A stretch of DNA of 64,000 bases from Alloyangia pacifica (GCF_020524285.1 NZ_JAIVKX010000002.1:124001-188000), one strand, 5' to 3'. Shown: positions 16,708-25,871, counted from the first letter of the stretch. Notes: generated from the sequence alone by a model not told the origin. Made by a program: numbers and translations.

Positions 16708-18378
16708 TCAGACCTCCAGCGCCAGCCTGTAGGGATGGATCTCGAACGCCGGGTGCATTTCTGCGCCGAGCACGCCGGGGCGGACGTGGCGGTAGAGCGA
16801 GCGCCAGAACGGCTGCACGATCACCGCGTCCTCCTGCAGCTTGCGCTCGATGCGGGCCATGACCTTCTGCCGCGCCTCGGCATCGGCGATGGTCAGCGCC
16901 TCGGCGACCAGCGTATCGAACTCGGTGTCGGCATAGCCGGATTCGTTCCACGCCTCGCCGGTGCGATAGGCCAGCGCCAGCACCTGGATGCCGAGCGGGC
17001 GGTGGTTCCACTCGGTGATCGACAGCGGGTAGTCCTTCCATTCCTGCCAGAAGGCCGAGCCGGGCAGCACCTTGCGCGTCACGTTGAAGCCCGCGTCGCG
17101 CAGCATGGCGGCGCAGGCGTCGCCGGTGCGGCGGGTGAAGCCGTCGTCAAGCGTGACCAGCTCGTGCTCGACATCGCCGAGCCCGGCGTCCTGTGCCAGC
17201 GGCAGCGCCAGCGCCGGGTCGTATTCGGTCGGCCCGACCTCGGCGTAGTCGGGGTGGATCGGCGCGACATGGTGGTTCTCGGCCACGGTGCCGAGCCCGG
17301 CGTGTCCCAGCTCCAGCGCGATGTCATTGGCGATGGCGAGCTGCAGCGCCTTGCGCATGCGCTTGTCGGCATAGACCGCGCGGCCTTCGACGAGCGCGCG
17401 CTGGTTGCCGCGCAGCACCACGGTGGCGCCGGTGACCACCTCGGAGCGCTCCCAGCCCATGAGGTCGGCGGCCTCGATGAAGGTGCCGACGTTCTCGTAG
17501 AGCATGTCGATCTCGCCCGCCTCGGCGGCGCCGAGCCAGGACGCCGGATCGGTGCCGTAGTCGAGAAACTCGATGCGCTCGAGCGTGGCGCCGCCCCAGC
17601 CCTCGGCTTCTGTGCCCCACCAGTCGTGGGCATGGTTGCGCACCAGCACGGCGCGCCGGGTGGGCACCACTTCCTCCGGCAGGTAGGGGCCGGTGCCGAT
17701 GGGATCGGTGAGCATGCTCTCGGGATCGTGCCGTGCGTGGACGCAGGCGGCGGGATAGTCCGACAGCCCCGCCATGATCGCCACGTCCGGATAGGCCAGC
17801 TTGAGGCGCAGGGTCAGATCATCGAGGATCTCGACCGCCCCCTCGGCCAGCCGTTCGGTCTGCGGATCGCCGAGCGCGGCCAGCCGCCCGGCCATGGAAT
17901 TGCCCTCCACGCTGCGGTCGCACCAGTAGCCCATGAGCCGCGCGACATCGGCCGAGGTGAAGGGCTCGCCGGTGGTCCAGGTGACGCCGGGCCTCACATG
18001 CAGCAGGTACTGGCTGGCATCCTCGCTGGCCTCCCAGCTTTCCAATAGCATGCCGCGCAGGCTGCCGTCGCGGTTGTATTCGACAAGGTACTCGAGCCAC
18101 CCGCGCGAGACATTGGCGATCTCTGACCAGTCGTAGGTGCGCGGATCCTTGAGCGGGCGCACCTCCATCTGGATGCGCAGCGTGCTGCCGGGCGGCGCCT
18201 CGGAGGGGCTTTCCTCGGCGGCGGCCATGCCGACCATGCCGCGCGCCATCACGGCAGAGGTGCCGAGCGCCGTCGCGCGGGTGAGAAACTCGCGGCGCGA
18301 GACCTTTCCCTGCCGGAAATCGCAAAGCTCCCGGTGCACGGCAGGATGGAGCCACTGTGCGTGGCGGCCTCGGCTCAT
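16708..18378 (-). CDS. ABC transporter substrate-binding protein, family 5 (Tat-exported)
   Basis: 556 aa SBP_bac_5 protein (oligopeptide/dipeptide/nickel type). The N-terminus carries a twin-arginine signal, KVSRREFLTRATALG followed by a hydrophobic segment, so export is probably by Tat in folded form. Family motifs include VRPGVTWTTGEPFTSADVARLM, TDPIGTGPYLPEE and DPASWLGAAEAGEIDMLYE. The permease and ATPase genes that usually accompany such proteins are not beside it; it stands between the cytochrome c peroxidase and an AraC regulator in the same direction as the latter. The ATG at 18378 has AAGGGGA upstream. Ligand unknown. Confidence 0.88.
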   Translation of the reverse strand: MSRGRHAQWLHPAVHRELCDFRQGKVSRREFLTRATALGTSAVMARGMVGMAAAEESPSEAPPGSTLRIQMEVRPLKDPRTYDWSEIANVSRGWLEYLVEYNRDGSLRGMLLESWEASEDASQYLLHVRPGVTWTTGEPFTSADVARLMGYWCDRSVEGNSMAGRLAALGDPQTERLAEGAVEILDDLTLRLKLAYPDVAIMAGLSDYPAACVHARHDPESMLTDPIGTGPYLPEEVVPTRRAVLVRNHAHDWWGTEAEGWGGATLERIEFLDYGTDPASWLGAAEAGEIDMLYENVGTFIEAADLMGWERSEVVTGATVVLRGNQRALVEGRAVYADKRMRKALQLAIANDIALELGHAGLGTVAENHHVAPIHPDYAEVGPTEYDPALALPLAQDAGLGDVEHELVTLDDGFTRRTGDACAAMLRDAGFNVTRKVLPGSAFWQEWKDYPLSITEWNHRPLGIQVLALAYRTGEAWNESGYADTEFDTLVAEALTIADAEARQKVMARIERKLQEDAVIVQPFWRSLYRHVRPGVLGAEMHPAFEIHPYRLALEV

Positions 18379-18504
18379 CTGGCGTCCCCTTCGGATGGTC
18401 TGGCGTCGTGTCCTCTCCCATAGCGCCCGAATTGGGACCCCACGTCAATCGTGTAACGCTTAGATTGTGCCGGGAAAGTTTGCTCGCGGAGACGCTGAGG
18501 CGCG

Positions 18505-19368
18505 TCAGAAGCGGCGCAGCGGGGGACGCAGTGGCTGCGTGGCGCGCGCGGCCGCGCCGGGGCTCTGCTGGGCGCTGCGCAGCTCGCTCGGGGTCTGGCC
18601 GGTCTGCTTGCGGATGAAACGGCTGAAATCGTCGGGGCTGCCAAAGCCGAGCCCGCCGGCGATGGTGGCGAGGGGCAGCTCGGGCGCGGCCAGAAGGCGG
18701 CGCGCCTCGTGCAGCCGGCACTCCGACAGGATTCGCTGCGCCGAGCGCCCGCAGGCGGTACGGCAGGCGCGGCTGAGATCGGGGCTGGTCACGCCGAGTT
18801 CGGCGGCCATCTCGCCGGGGCCGACGGGGCTGCGATAGCGCGCGACCACCGAGGCGGCATAGGCCGCGGAGAGCTGTTGCGCGGCGCTCTCTCCGGGCTG
18901 GTCGCTGCGGCCCTCCTGCTGCTGGCGCCGCAGCCAGACCGCCGTGAGCCGGGCATAGGCGGCGAGTGCCTCGTCGAGATGCGGGCGGTCCTGCGCCAGC
19001 TCGCGCTGTATCGCCTCGAGCAGCGCGGTCAGTTCGGCCTGCGCCAGCGCCTCGCGCACGCGCAGGTGCAGCGGCCTCTCGGGGAAGGACAGATCGCCGG
19101 ACGAGGGGCCGGGCGAGGGGATGTGCAGGATCAGCCCGAGGCTCTGCGGCCCGAGATCGAGGGCAAAGAGGGTCCGGGCCGGAACGAAGACCGCGCTGTG
19201 GGTGCCGAGCCCGCGCCGCAGCCCGCCCAGGGTGACCTTGCCCTGACCGCGGGTGAGCCAGAGCAGCGTCGCCTCTTCGCGGTCGTGCAGCAGGCCGTAG
19301 GCCCAGGCCGGTTGCTGGCCGGGCGAGAGCAGGCGGATGCCGCCGCCGGAGGCCGTCTGCGGGCTCAC
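18505..19368 (-). CDS. AraC-family transcriptional regulator
   Basis: 287 aa. A divergent N-terminal sensing region (to about residue 165) is followed by a C-terminal double helix-turn-helix: [16 protein letters not shown] and [32 protein letters not shown], the latter being the typical AraC signature. The GTG at 19368 is chosen because GTGA overlaps the miaA stop codon and GAGGAGG precedes it at 7 nt, so it is translationally coupled to miaA; an in-frame ATG at 19389 lies inside miaA. The downstream Tat-exported binding protein on the same strand is a possible target. Sensed ligand unknown. Confidence 0.85.
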   Translation of the reverse strand: MSPQTASGGGIRLLSPGQQPAWAYGLLHDREEATLLWLTRGQGKVTLGGLRRGLGTHSAVFVPARTLFALDLGPQSLGLILHIPSPGPSSGDLSFPERPLHLRVREALAQAELTALLEAIQRELAQDRPHLDEALAAYARLTAVWLRRQQQEGRSDQPGESAAQQLSAAYAASVVARYRSPVGPGEMAAELGVTSPDLSRACRTACGRSAQRILSECRLHEARRLLAAPELPLATIAGGLGFGSPDDFSRFIRKQTGQTPSELRSAQQSPGAAARATQPLRPPLRRF

Positions 19369-20258
19369 GCCAGCGCCTCCTCGGGGCAAAAGCGCGGCCA
19401 GTCCTTCATCCGGGCGCGGAACCAGGTGCGTTGGCGCTTGGCGAACTGCCGGGTGAGGATCGCGCCGCGTTCCACCGTGTCGTCGAAGCTCAGATCGCCC
19501 CGCAGGTGCCCGATCAGCTCCGCCGCGCCGATCGCCTTGGCCGAGGGCAGGGCGGGATGCCAGTGCTCGAGGTTGGCGCGGGCCTCGTCGAGCGCGCCGC
19601 CTTCGACCATCAGCCGGAAGCGCCGCGCGATACGCTCGTTGAGCCAGTCCTTGGGCACGTCGAAAAGGATGGGCTGGGCGCCCGCAAGCGGCAGCAGCGG
19701 CGGCGGTGTCTCGGCCTGCCAGGCGGCGATGCCGCGGCCGGTGGCGGTGAGCACCTCCCAGGCGCGCTGCACCCGCATCGGGTTGTGGCAGTCGATGCGA
19801 TCGCGGCTCTCGGGATCGAGTTCTTCAACCATGGCCGCCAGCTCCCCGGCGTCGAGCCGGGCCATCGCGCGGGCGCGCACCTCGGGCGGGGTTTCGGGAA
19901 TCGCCGCCAGCCCCTCGGTCAGCGCCGAGAAGTAAAGTCCCGTGCCGCCGACAATAATCGGCCGCGTGCCCGCCAAGAGAGGGCCCAAATCCCGCAACCA
20001 GTCGCCCACGGAATAGGCGCGGGTGCCCGGCACGTGACCGTAGAGCAGGTGCGGCACGCGGGCCTCTTCCGCGACCGAGGGTCTTGCGGTCAGCACGCGC
20101 CAGTCGTCGAAGACCTGGATGGCATCGGCGTTGATCACCACGCCGCCGGCAGATTCGGCGATTTCCAGCGCCAGCGCGGACTTGCCGCTGGCGGTGGGGC
20201 CGGCAATCAGCACCGGGAGGGTCGGATCGGGCGCATATTGTTTCACCAGATCAGTCAC
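19365..20258 (-). CDS. miaA: tRNA dimethylallyltransferase
   Basis: 297 aa. Adds the dimethylallyl group to A37 of tRNAs reading UNN codons. Walker A is seen as [17 protein letters not shown] near the N-terminus; other family blocks are [33 protein letters not shown], and [13 protein letters not shown], with [14 protein letters not shown] near the C-terminus. The start is a GTG at 20258 with AAAGGA at about 7 nt; there is no better in-frame ATG. The downstream AraC gene overlaps by 4 nt. Divergent from pyrH with a 97-bp gap. Confidence 0.96.
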   Translation of the reverse strand: MTDLVKQYAPDPTLPVLIAGPTASGKSALALEIAESAGGVVINADAIQVFDDWRVLTARPSVAEEARVPHLLYGHVPGTRAYSVGDWLRDLGPLLAGTRPIIVGGTGLYFSALTEGLAAIPETPPEVRARAMARLDAGELAAMVEELDPESRDRIDCHNPMRVQRAWEVLTATGRGIAAWQAETPPPLLPLAGAQPILFDVPKDWLNERIARRFRLMVEGGALDEARANLEHWHPALPSAKAIGAAELIGHLRGDLSFDDTVERGAILTRQFAKRQRTWFRARMKDWPRFCPEEALA

Positions 20259-20355
20259 CGGCGATCCTTTCTTGCGGGGGCGCGCAGCATTGCAGGCGCG
20301 GGTATTTTCGGTCACATATAGCCGCAATTTGGATCGTGCACAGACGGAGCGCAAC

Positions 20356-21081
20356 ATGACCGAGCAGCCCCAAACCACCTTCAAGCGTGTGATGCTGAAA
20401 ATCTCGGGCGAGGCGCTCATGGGCGACCAGGGCTACGGCCTGCATCCGCCGACCGTCGAGCGCATCGCGCGCGAAGTGAAATCGGTGCACGACATGGGCG
20501 TCGAGATCTGCATGGTCATCGGCGGCGGCAACATCTTCCGCGGTCTCGCCGGCTCGGCGCAGGGCATGGAGCGCACCACCGCCGACTACATGGGCATGCT
20601 GGCGACGGTGATGAACGCGCTGGCCATGCAGTCGGCGCTGGAAGAACTGGGCGTCTTCACCCGGGTGATCTCGGCGATCCGCATGGACGAGGTGGCCGAG
20701 CCCTATATCCGCCGCCGCGCCGTGCGCCACCTCGAGAAGAAGCGGGTCTGCATCTTCGCCGCGGGCACCGGCAACCCCTATTTCACCACCGACACCGCCT
20801 CGTCGCTGCGCGCCAACGAGATGGCCTGCGAGGCGATCTTCATGGGCAAGCAGGTCGACGGCATCTACGACAGCGACCCGAAGACCAACCCGGACGCCAA
20901 GCGCTTCGACAAGATCTCCTACGACGACGTGCTGCGCGACAACCTCAAGGTCATGGACGCCTCGGCCATCGCGCTGGCGCGCGACAACAAGATGCCGCTG
21001 ATCGTCTTCTCGCTGAACGAGCCCGGCGGCTTCCGCGGCATCCTCGCAGGCGAGGGCACCTATACCGAGGTGCACGCCTGA
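20356..21081 (+). CDS. pyrH: UMP kinase
   Basis: 241 aa amino-acid-kinase-fold enzyme that phosphorylates UMP to UDP. The family run [16 protein letters not shown], the GGGNIFRG phosphate loop, [16 protein letters not shown] and [13 protein letters not shown] are all intact. GGAG lies 6 nt before the ATG. In most bacteria, including relatives, pyrH is followed by frr and uppS-cdsA; here the next gene is xerD on the opposite strand, so the usual operon is broken. Confidence 0.97.
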   Translation: MTEQPQTTFKRVMLKISGEALMGDQGYGLHPPTVERIAREVKSVHDMGVEICMVIGGGNIFRGLAGSAQGMERTTADYMGMLATVMNALAMQSALEELGVFTRVISAIRMDEVAEPYIRRRAVRHLEKKRVCIFAAGTGNPYFTTDTASSLRANEMACEAIFMGKQVDGIYDSDPKTNPDAKRFDKISYDDVLRDNLKVMDASAIALARDNKMPLIVFSLNEPGGFRGILAGEGTYTEVHA

Positions 21082-21089
21082 GGGTGAGC

Positions 21090-21184
21090 CGGGAGCGGGG
21101 GCGCTGCCCCCGCGCTCTGGATCGCGCAGGATCAGGCGGGGGGCCAGCCCCCCCCACCCCCGGGGTATTCTCATCTGGACGAAG
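21090..21184. repeat. GC-rich intergenic repeat element between pyrH and xerD
   Basis: A short stem GCGGGGGCGCTGCCCCCGC (about 21,096-21,114) is followed by a GGCGGGGGGCC/AGCCCCCCCC stretch and the run ACCCCCGGGGTATTCTCATC. The same building blocks (GGGGGCGCTGCCCCC, then CCCCCGG-TATTT) recur at about 30.8, 34.5 and 53.6 kb. It probably also terminates the convergent pyrH and xerD transcripts. Confidence 0.55.
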
Positions 21185-21214
21185 GGCCGGGGCAGATGGC
21201 CTCGGCGCGCGGCG

Positions 21215-22141
21215 TCAGTCCCGGGCCATCGGGTGATGGTCGAGCACCAGCTCGCGCAGCCGCTCCTCGAGAACATGGGTGTAGATCTCTGTGGTCGCCA
21301 CGTCGGCATGGCCGAGGAAGGTCTGGATGGCGCGCAGGTCCGCACCATTGGCCAGCAGGTGCGTCGCGAAGGCGTGGCGCAGCGTGTGCGGCGTGACCTT
21401 GGCGGGCGAGACGCCCGCAGCGACGGCGATATCCTTGATCATGATGTAGAAGGCATGGCGGGTCAGGTGCCCGGCCTTGCCGCGTGACGGAAAGAGGAAG
21501 CTCGAGGCGGGCTTGCCCTCGGCGCGCTTCAGGGATTCCTGCAGATCACGCCGTTTCAGCCAGTCGGCCAGCGCCGCGCGGGCCGGGGCCGAGAGCGGCA
21601 CCATGCGCTCCTTGCCACCCTTGCCGCGGATCAGCAGCATGCGCGGATCGCCCCGCGCCGCCGAGAGCGGCAGGGTGACCAGTTCGCTCACTCGCATGCC
21701 GGTGGCGTAAAGCAGTTGCATCAGGCAGGCGTTGCGCAGCCGGTCGTCGGCGCTGCGGCCATGGGTCTCGGCGGCGTCGAGCAGCCGGTCGACCTCTTCG
21801 GTCGAGAGCGTCTTGGGCAGGCGCTTGGGGCGGCCCGGCCCGGCGATCTGTACCGCCGGGTTGTCGGCGCGCAGCCCTTCCTCGAAGGCGAAGCGGTAGA
21901 GCTGCTTGATCGCCGAGAGCCGCCGCGCCCGGGTCGAGACCGCCAGCCCCTCGGCCTCGCAGGAGATCAGGTAGTCCTCGACGTCGCCGCGCTGCGCGCT
22001 GGCCAGATCGTGCTTGCGCGCCGCCAGCCAGGCGGTGAAGGAAGCAAGATCGCGGGCATAGGCGGCCTGGGTGTTGTCCGCGGCGCCGCGCTCGGCGGCC
22101 TGCGCCTCGAGAAAGGCCGAAACCCAGTTGCCGGCGCTCAC
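21215..22141 (-). CDS. xerD: Tyrosine recombinase XerD
   Basis: 308 aa. N-terminal SAM-like core-binding domain (about 1-90) and C-terminal catalytic domain with the full tyrosine-recombinase set: ATGMRVSELVTL (Arg), HTLRHAFATHLLANG (His-x-x-Arg), LGHADVATTEIYTHV (His and the Tyr nucleophile). Length and similarity favour XerD, which with XerC resolves chromosome dimers at dif with FtsK. The start is a GTG at 22141 that overlaps the TGA of the upstream 527-aa gene as GTGA, so the two are coupled. No dif-like site was recognised nearby. Confidence 0.93.
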   Translation of the reverse strand: MSAGNWVSAFLEAQAAERGAADNTQAAYARDLASFTAWLAARKHDLASAQRGDVEDYLISCEAEGLAVSTRARRLSAIKQLYRFAFEEGLRADNPAVQIAGPGRPKRLPKTLSTEEVDRLLDAAETHGRSADDRLRNACLMQLLYATGMRVSELVTLPLSAARGDPRMLLIRGKGGKERMVPLSAPARAALADWLKRRDLQESLKRAEGKPASSFLFPSRGKAGHLTRHAFYIMIKDIAVAAGVSPAKVTPHTLRHAFATHLLANGADLRAIQTFLGHADVATTEIYTHVLEERLRELVLDHHPMARD

Positions 22142-23721
22142 AGCGGCGCGCCTTCGTCGGAGAGCAGGATCTGCTGGATCGCGGCGCGGCGCGCGGTGTC
22201 CTCGAGCCCGACCCGGCGCAGGGTGGTCAGCGCACCGGTAAGATCGGCGTGGTTGCCCTCGGCGCCATCCTCGAAGAGCGCGATGGCGCGCAGGATGGTC
22301 TCGCCGAGCTTGCCCTCGCGCAGCAACTCCTGCATCTCGGCAGGCACCTGGGCGTCGGGACGCCAGGCCTCGACCACCGCCTGGGCGGCGGGGGCGAGCG
22401 GGATGGTGTCGGGCATCTCGCCCTGCGCCACCGCGTGGACCGCGCGCATCAGCCCGGTGTGGGCGGGCAGGCGGCGGGCGGCCTCTTCGTAGTCGGGCGA
22501 GAGCAGCGCGGCGCGCTGCGCCAGCGCCGCGGCGCGCGGATCGAGGTCGAGCCCCTGCAGCCGTGGCGCGTAGAGCTCGGAGAAGGGCACCAGCAGCCCG
22601 GCGCTGCGCATCTGCGGCCAGGCGGCGAGCAGCGCGGGGCCGATCAGGTCGCTGCGCCCGGCGTTCAGCGCCGCCTCGAGCTGCTGCACCGCCTCGACCC
22701 GGTCCCAGACGCCGCCCGAGGCGGCGGGCTCGCGGTCGGTGTAGATGCCCAGAAGCCGGTTTTCCGAGAGCGTGCCACGCCGTGCCAGCCGTTCGGCGGC
22801 GAGGAGCTGCGCCCGCCAGCCGCTGTTGCCGGACAGGTCCGCGGCAGCGAAGACGCGCGGCAGCGGCTGGGTTGGCAGCGCCTCGCCCACCGCCTCGAAG
22901 AGGTGGAATTCCAGCGGGGTCGGCCGCGCCGGCGGGTTCAGCGGCTCGGAGGCATCGACCAGCTCGGGGTCGAGGAAGCGCGCCAGAAGCTCGGTGTCGC
23001 GCGGGCCGATCTGCCCCAGCGCGGCGGCGGAGCCGTAGACGGTGACCGCATGCTCCCAGTTGCCGATGCGCGCGTCGCAGTAGATGCGGCTGGCGAGATC
23101 CGGGCTCAGGTGCGGTTTCTCTGCCAGCGTGCGGCAGGCCTGCTCGTCGTTGCCGGTCAGCAGCGACAGGTCGAGCCAGCGCGCGAAGATCTCCGGGTCG
23201 GAGCTGCCGCCGGCCTGTTCGACCAGCGCCAGCGCGGCATCCACCGCGCCTTCCTCCATCAGCCGGTTGATGCGCGCCACAAGCAGCGAGGCCGCGCCCG
23301 CCGGGGCGTCCGCCTCGGCCAGCAGCAGTGTCAGGAGTTGTGCCGAAAGCGCCGGTACCGCCGGCTCGGTGGTCTCGATCAGCCGCGCCAGCACGGCGGC
23401 GTCGGAGCCGGTCCAGAGCGTGCGCGGCAGCCCGGTCAGCGCGCTCGACAGCAGCCCCGCCGACTCGGCGCTGGGGGCTTCGAGCGGCGCGCTCTCGACA
23501 TCCGGCGTGTCGCCGGAGGCGGCCACCGGCGGCTCGTCGCGGCGCGGGCGCTCGGCGCGCGGCACGGCGATGCCGCCCTGCGGCCGGGGATCGGGCAGGG
23601 GCAGCGCCGCGCTCATGCCGGGGTCGCGCTTGAGCCAGTCGATGGCGGCAAGCGGGGCCTCGGCGGCAAGCGCCGTCGGCGCGCCCAGGGCGAGCGCGCA
23701 GAGAAGCAATCTAGTTCGCAT
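22138..23721 (-). CDS. Conserved exported protein of unknown function, 527 aa
   Basis: Not assigned to a known enzyme family. A signal peptide is clear (MRTRLLLCALALGAPTALAA). A proline/glutamate-rich linker (about 40-95) is followed by an Ala/Leu-rich helical region to the end, resembling TPR-like or alpha-solenoid architecture (e.g. LLTLLLAEADAPAGAASLLV, AALALVEQAGGSSDPEIFAR), without conserved catalytic residues. It is sandwiched between a 49-aa membrane protein (11-nt overlap at its start) and xerD (4-nt overlap at its end), a tightly coupled trio divergent from aroK-aroB. The ATG at 23721 has GGAG at 5 nt. A periplasmic scaffold role is only inference. Confidence 0.75.
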   Translation of the reverse strand: MRTRLLLCALALGAPTALAAEAPLAAIDWLKRDPGMSAALPLPDPRPQGGIAVPRAERPRRDEPPVAASGDTPDVESAPLEAPSAESAGLLSSALTGLPRTLWTGSDAAVLARLIETTEPAVPALSAQLLTLLLAEADAPAGAASLLVARINRLMEEGAVDAALALVEQAGGSSDPEIFARWLDLSLLTGNDEQACRTLAEKPHLSPDLASRIYCDARIGNWEHAVTVYGSAAALGQIGPRDTELLARFLDPELVDASEPLNPPARPTPLEFHLFEAVGEALPTQPLPRVFAAADLSGNSGWRAQLLAAERLARRGTLSENRLLGIYTDREPAASGGVWDRVEAVQQLEAALNAGRSDLIGPALLAAWPQMRSAGLLVPFSELYAPRLQGLDLDPRAAALAQRAALLSPDYEEAARRLPAHTGLMRAVHAVAQGEMPDTIPLAPAAQAVVEAWRPDAQVPAEMQELLREGKLGETILRAIALFEDGAEGNHADLTGALTTLRRVGLEDTARRAAIQQILLSDEGAPL

Positions 23722-23860
23722 CAAGCTCCACGGGCTGGCGGATCTCGGTCTGCGGCGGCGAGAAGTCCGCGCCAAAATAGGGGCCGACGTACGCGTAGGC
23801 CACCAGCGCAATCGCCGCGAGGACGAGAAGGAAAAAAAGGGGTTTGAGGAGTCGTCCCAT
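23711..23860 (-). CDS. Small single-pass membrane protein, 49 aa
   Basis: The frame starts at ATG 23860 and reads MGRLLKPLFFLLVLAAIALV followed by AYAYVGPYFGADF and the tail SPPQTEIRQPVELDAN, ending in TAG at 23711. Residues 7-25 form one TM helix; the short basic N-terminus suggests cytoplasmic-in topology with a 25-residue periplasmic tail. Its last codons overlap the start of the 527-aa exported protein by 11 nt, implying translational coupling. No homologue of known function is recognised. Confidence 0.75.
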   Translation of the reverse strand: MGRLLKPLFFLLVLAAIALVAYAYVGPYFGADFSPPQTEIRQPVELDAN

Positions 23861-23954
23861 ATGCTCGTTAGTCCTGCCTCATGTTTTTTGTCACTTATAC
23901 CTAGCCTTTTCGGCAACGACACGTCATTCACGGCCTCAGGAGGCAGAATTGGCG

Positions 23955-24530
23955 ATGCATGGCCGAGAAACAAGGGGATTGCACCCGAAGTTGAAAAAGA
24001 CAGTTGTGCTGGTGGGCATGATGGGAGCAGGAAAATCGGCCGTTGGCCGGGCGCTCGCCTCTGCCCTGAACGTGCCGTTTCGCGATTCGGATGCCGAGAT
24101 CGAGAAAGCGGCGAACATGACGATCGCCGAGATCTTCGCCCGCGACGGCGAGGAGTTCTTCCGGCGCAAGGAAAGCCAGGTGATCGAGCGGCTGCTCGAC
24201 GCCCGCCCGGCGGTGCTGTCGACCGGCGGGGGCGCCTATATGGCCGAGGGCAATCGCCGGATGATCACCGAGAAGGGCGTCGCGGTCTGGCTCGATGCCG
24301 ATCTCAGAGTGCTCTGGGGGCGGGTGCGCCACAAGGACACGCGGCCCCTGCTGCGCACCCCCGATCCGCTTGCCACGCTGAGCGAGATCTACGAGCGCCG
24401 GGTGCCGATCTATGCGCTGGCCGATCTCGCGGTGCGCTCCGAGCAGGGGCTCTCGGTGGATTCCATGGCGGGCAAGGTGATCGAGACGCTGAAGACGCGT
24501 CCCGACGTATTGGAGGACTGCAGCAGATGA
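23955..24530 (+). CDS. aroK: Shikimate kinase
   Basis: 191 aa. Phosphorylates shikimate at the 3-hydroxyl in the chorismate pathway. P-loop VVLVGMMGAGKSAVGRALA, shikimate-binding DSDAEIEKAANMTIAEIFA and LSTGGGAYM are intact. The ATG at 23955 is used; AGGAGG lies 11 nt upstream, a long spacing, and an upstream in-frame ATG at 23844 would overlap the divergent small gene and lacks similarity. Overlaps aroB by ATGA, forming an aroKB operon as is usual. Confidence 0.93.
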   Translation: MHGRETRGLHPKLKKTVVLVGMMGAGKSAVGRALASALNVPFRDSDAEIEKAANMTIAEIFARDGEEFFRRKESQVIERLLDARPAVLSTGGGAYMAEGNRRMITEKGVAVWLDADLRVLWGRVRHKDTRPLLRTPDPLATLSEIYERRVPIYALADLAVRSEQGLSVDSMAGKVIETLKTRPDVLEDCSR

Positions 24531-25657
24531 GCGAGGCGATGCGGCCGGAGACGGTGCATGTGGATCTGGGCGCGCGCGCCTATGACGTGCGGATCGGGCG
24601 CGGCCTGCTGACGCGGGCCGGGGCCGAGATCGCGCCGCTGCTGGGCAGCCGCAAGCGCGTGGTGGTGGTCAGCGACGAGACCGTCGCGGCGGCGCACCTG
24701 GGCGCGCTGAAGGATGGGCTCGCCGCCGAAGGCATTGCCTGCGAGGCGCTGACGCTGCCGCCGGGCGAGGCCACCAAGTGCTGGGCGCAGCTCGAGCGTG
24801 TCACCGAGTGGCTGCTGGCGCAAAAGGTCGAGCGCCGCGACATCGTGGTGGCGCTCGGCGGCGGGGTGATCGGGGATCTCGTCGGCTTCGCGGCGGCGAT
24901 CCTGCGCCGCGGCGTGCGCTTCGTGCAGATCCCGACCTCGCTGCTGGCGCAGGTCGACAGCTCGGTCGGCGGCAAGACCGGGATCAATTCGCCCGCGGGC
25001 AAGAACCTGATCGGCGCCTTCCATCAGCCGTCGCTGGTGCTGGCGGATATCGACGTGCTGGCCACGCTCACGCCCCGCGATTTCCTCGCCGGCTACGGCG
25101 AAGTGGTGAAATACGGGCTGCTCGGCGATGCGAAGTTCTTCACCTGGCTCGAGGCCGGGGCCGAGGACCTGCTGGCCCGCCGCCCCGCGGCGCTGGCCCA
25201 TGCGGTGACCCGCTCGGTGGAGATGAAGGCCGAGATTGTGGTGCGCGACGAGACCGAGCAGGGCGACCGCGCGCTGCTCAACCTCGGGCACACCTTCTGC
25301 CACGCGCTGGAAGCGGCGACCGGCTATTCGGACCGGCTGCTGCACGGCGAGGGCGTGGCGATCGGCTGCGCGCTGGCCTTCGAGCTCTCGGCGCGGCTCG
25401 GGCTCTGCCCGCAGGAGGAGCCGTCACGCCTGCGCGCGCATCTCGCCGAGATGGGCATGAAGCGCGACCTGTCGGACATCCCGGGCGATCTGCCCTCTGC
25501 CGAGGCGCTCTACGATCTGATGGGGCAGGACAAGAAGGTGCTCGACGGCGCCATCCGCTTCATCCTGGCGCATGGCATCGGCCGCGCCTTCGTGACCGCC
25601 GACGTGCCGCGCGAGGCGGTACTGACGCTTCTGCGCGAGGCTCTGGCCGGGCGCTGA
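24527..25657 (+). CDS. aroB: 3-dehydroquinate synthase
   Basis: 376 aa. NAD+- and metal-dependent cyclisation of DAHP to 3-dehydroquinate. Seen in order: VVVVSDETV, PPGEATKCW, DIVVALGGGVIGDLVGFAA (NAD loop), FVQIPTSLLAQVDSSVGGKT, GYGEVVKYG, LLNLGHTFCHALEAATGY (metal-binding His) and LLHGEGVAIG. Start ATG overlaps the aroK stop codon as ATGA; GGAGG is 10 nt upstream. Transcription likely ends in the long inverted repeat 22 bp after the stop. Confidence 0.97.
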   Translation: MSEAMRPETVHVDLGARAYDVRIGRGLLTRAGAEIAPLLGSRKRVVVVSDETVAAAHLGALKDGLAAEGIACEALTLPPGEATKCWAQLERVTEWLLAQKVERRDIVVALGGGVIGDLVGFAAAILRRGVRFVQIPTSLLAQVDSSVGGKTGINSPAGKNLIGAFHQPSLVLADIDVLATLTPRDFLAGYGEVVKYGLLGDAKFFTWLEAGAEDLLARRPAALAHAVTRSVEMKAEIVVRDETEQGDRALLNLGHTFCHALEAATGYSDRLLHGEGVAIGCALAFELSARLGLCPQEEPSRLRAHLAEMGMKRDLSDIPGDLPSAEALYDLMGQDKKVLDGAIRFILAHGIGRAFVTADVPREAVLTLLREALAGR

Positions 25658-25679
25658 GCCGAGGCGCTGCGCCCCTGAT

Positions 25680-25749
25680 GCGTATTTGAAAAGAGAAGAA
25701 GCCCGGAGGTCCGCGACGATCTCCGGGCTTCTTCTCTTTTCAAATACGC
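25680..25749. repeat. 29-bp perfect inverted repeat (intergenic palindrome)
   Basis: The arms 25680-25708 and 25721-25749 are exact reverse complements, 29 bp each, with a 12-nt loop. The left arm begins GCGTATTTGAAAAGAGAAG and continues AAGCCCGGAG. It lies between convergent aroB and the DUF1127 gene, where it can terminate in either direction (a T-rich run follows the GC core on both strands). A related 22-bp arm pair is at 53664-53723, and single arms at 34530 and 51026. Confidence 0.9.
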
Positions 25750-25812
25750 CTGCTCGGCAGGTCCGCCGGCGCAGCGTGGAGCAGGGGCAGAGTGACCGTG
25801 GCTTCGGGTTTG

Positions 25813-25841
25813 AAAAAAGGCGCGAGGGGGTGCCTCGCGCC
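25813..25841 (-). terminator. Rho-independent terminator of the DUF1127 gene
   Basis: On the minus strand GGCGCGAGG and CCTCGCGCC form a 9-bp stem with a 5-nt loop followed by TTTTTTC. It is about 30 bp after the DUF1127 stop codon. Confidence 0.88.
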
Positions 25842-25871
25842 CAGGGGAAGAGGTCCTGTCAGGTCCGGGGA

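Noticed and set aside
23084-25657. 857-codon frame reading through into aroB
   Set aside because: The upstream two thirds are antisense to the 527-aa exported protein or overlap aroK; aroB similarity begins at ATG 24527, coupled to aroK.
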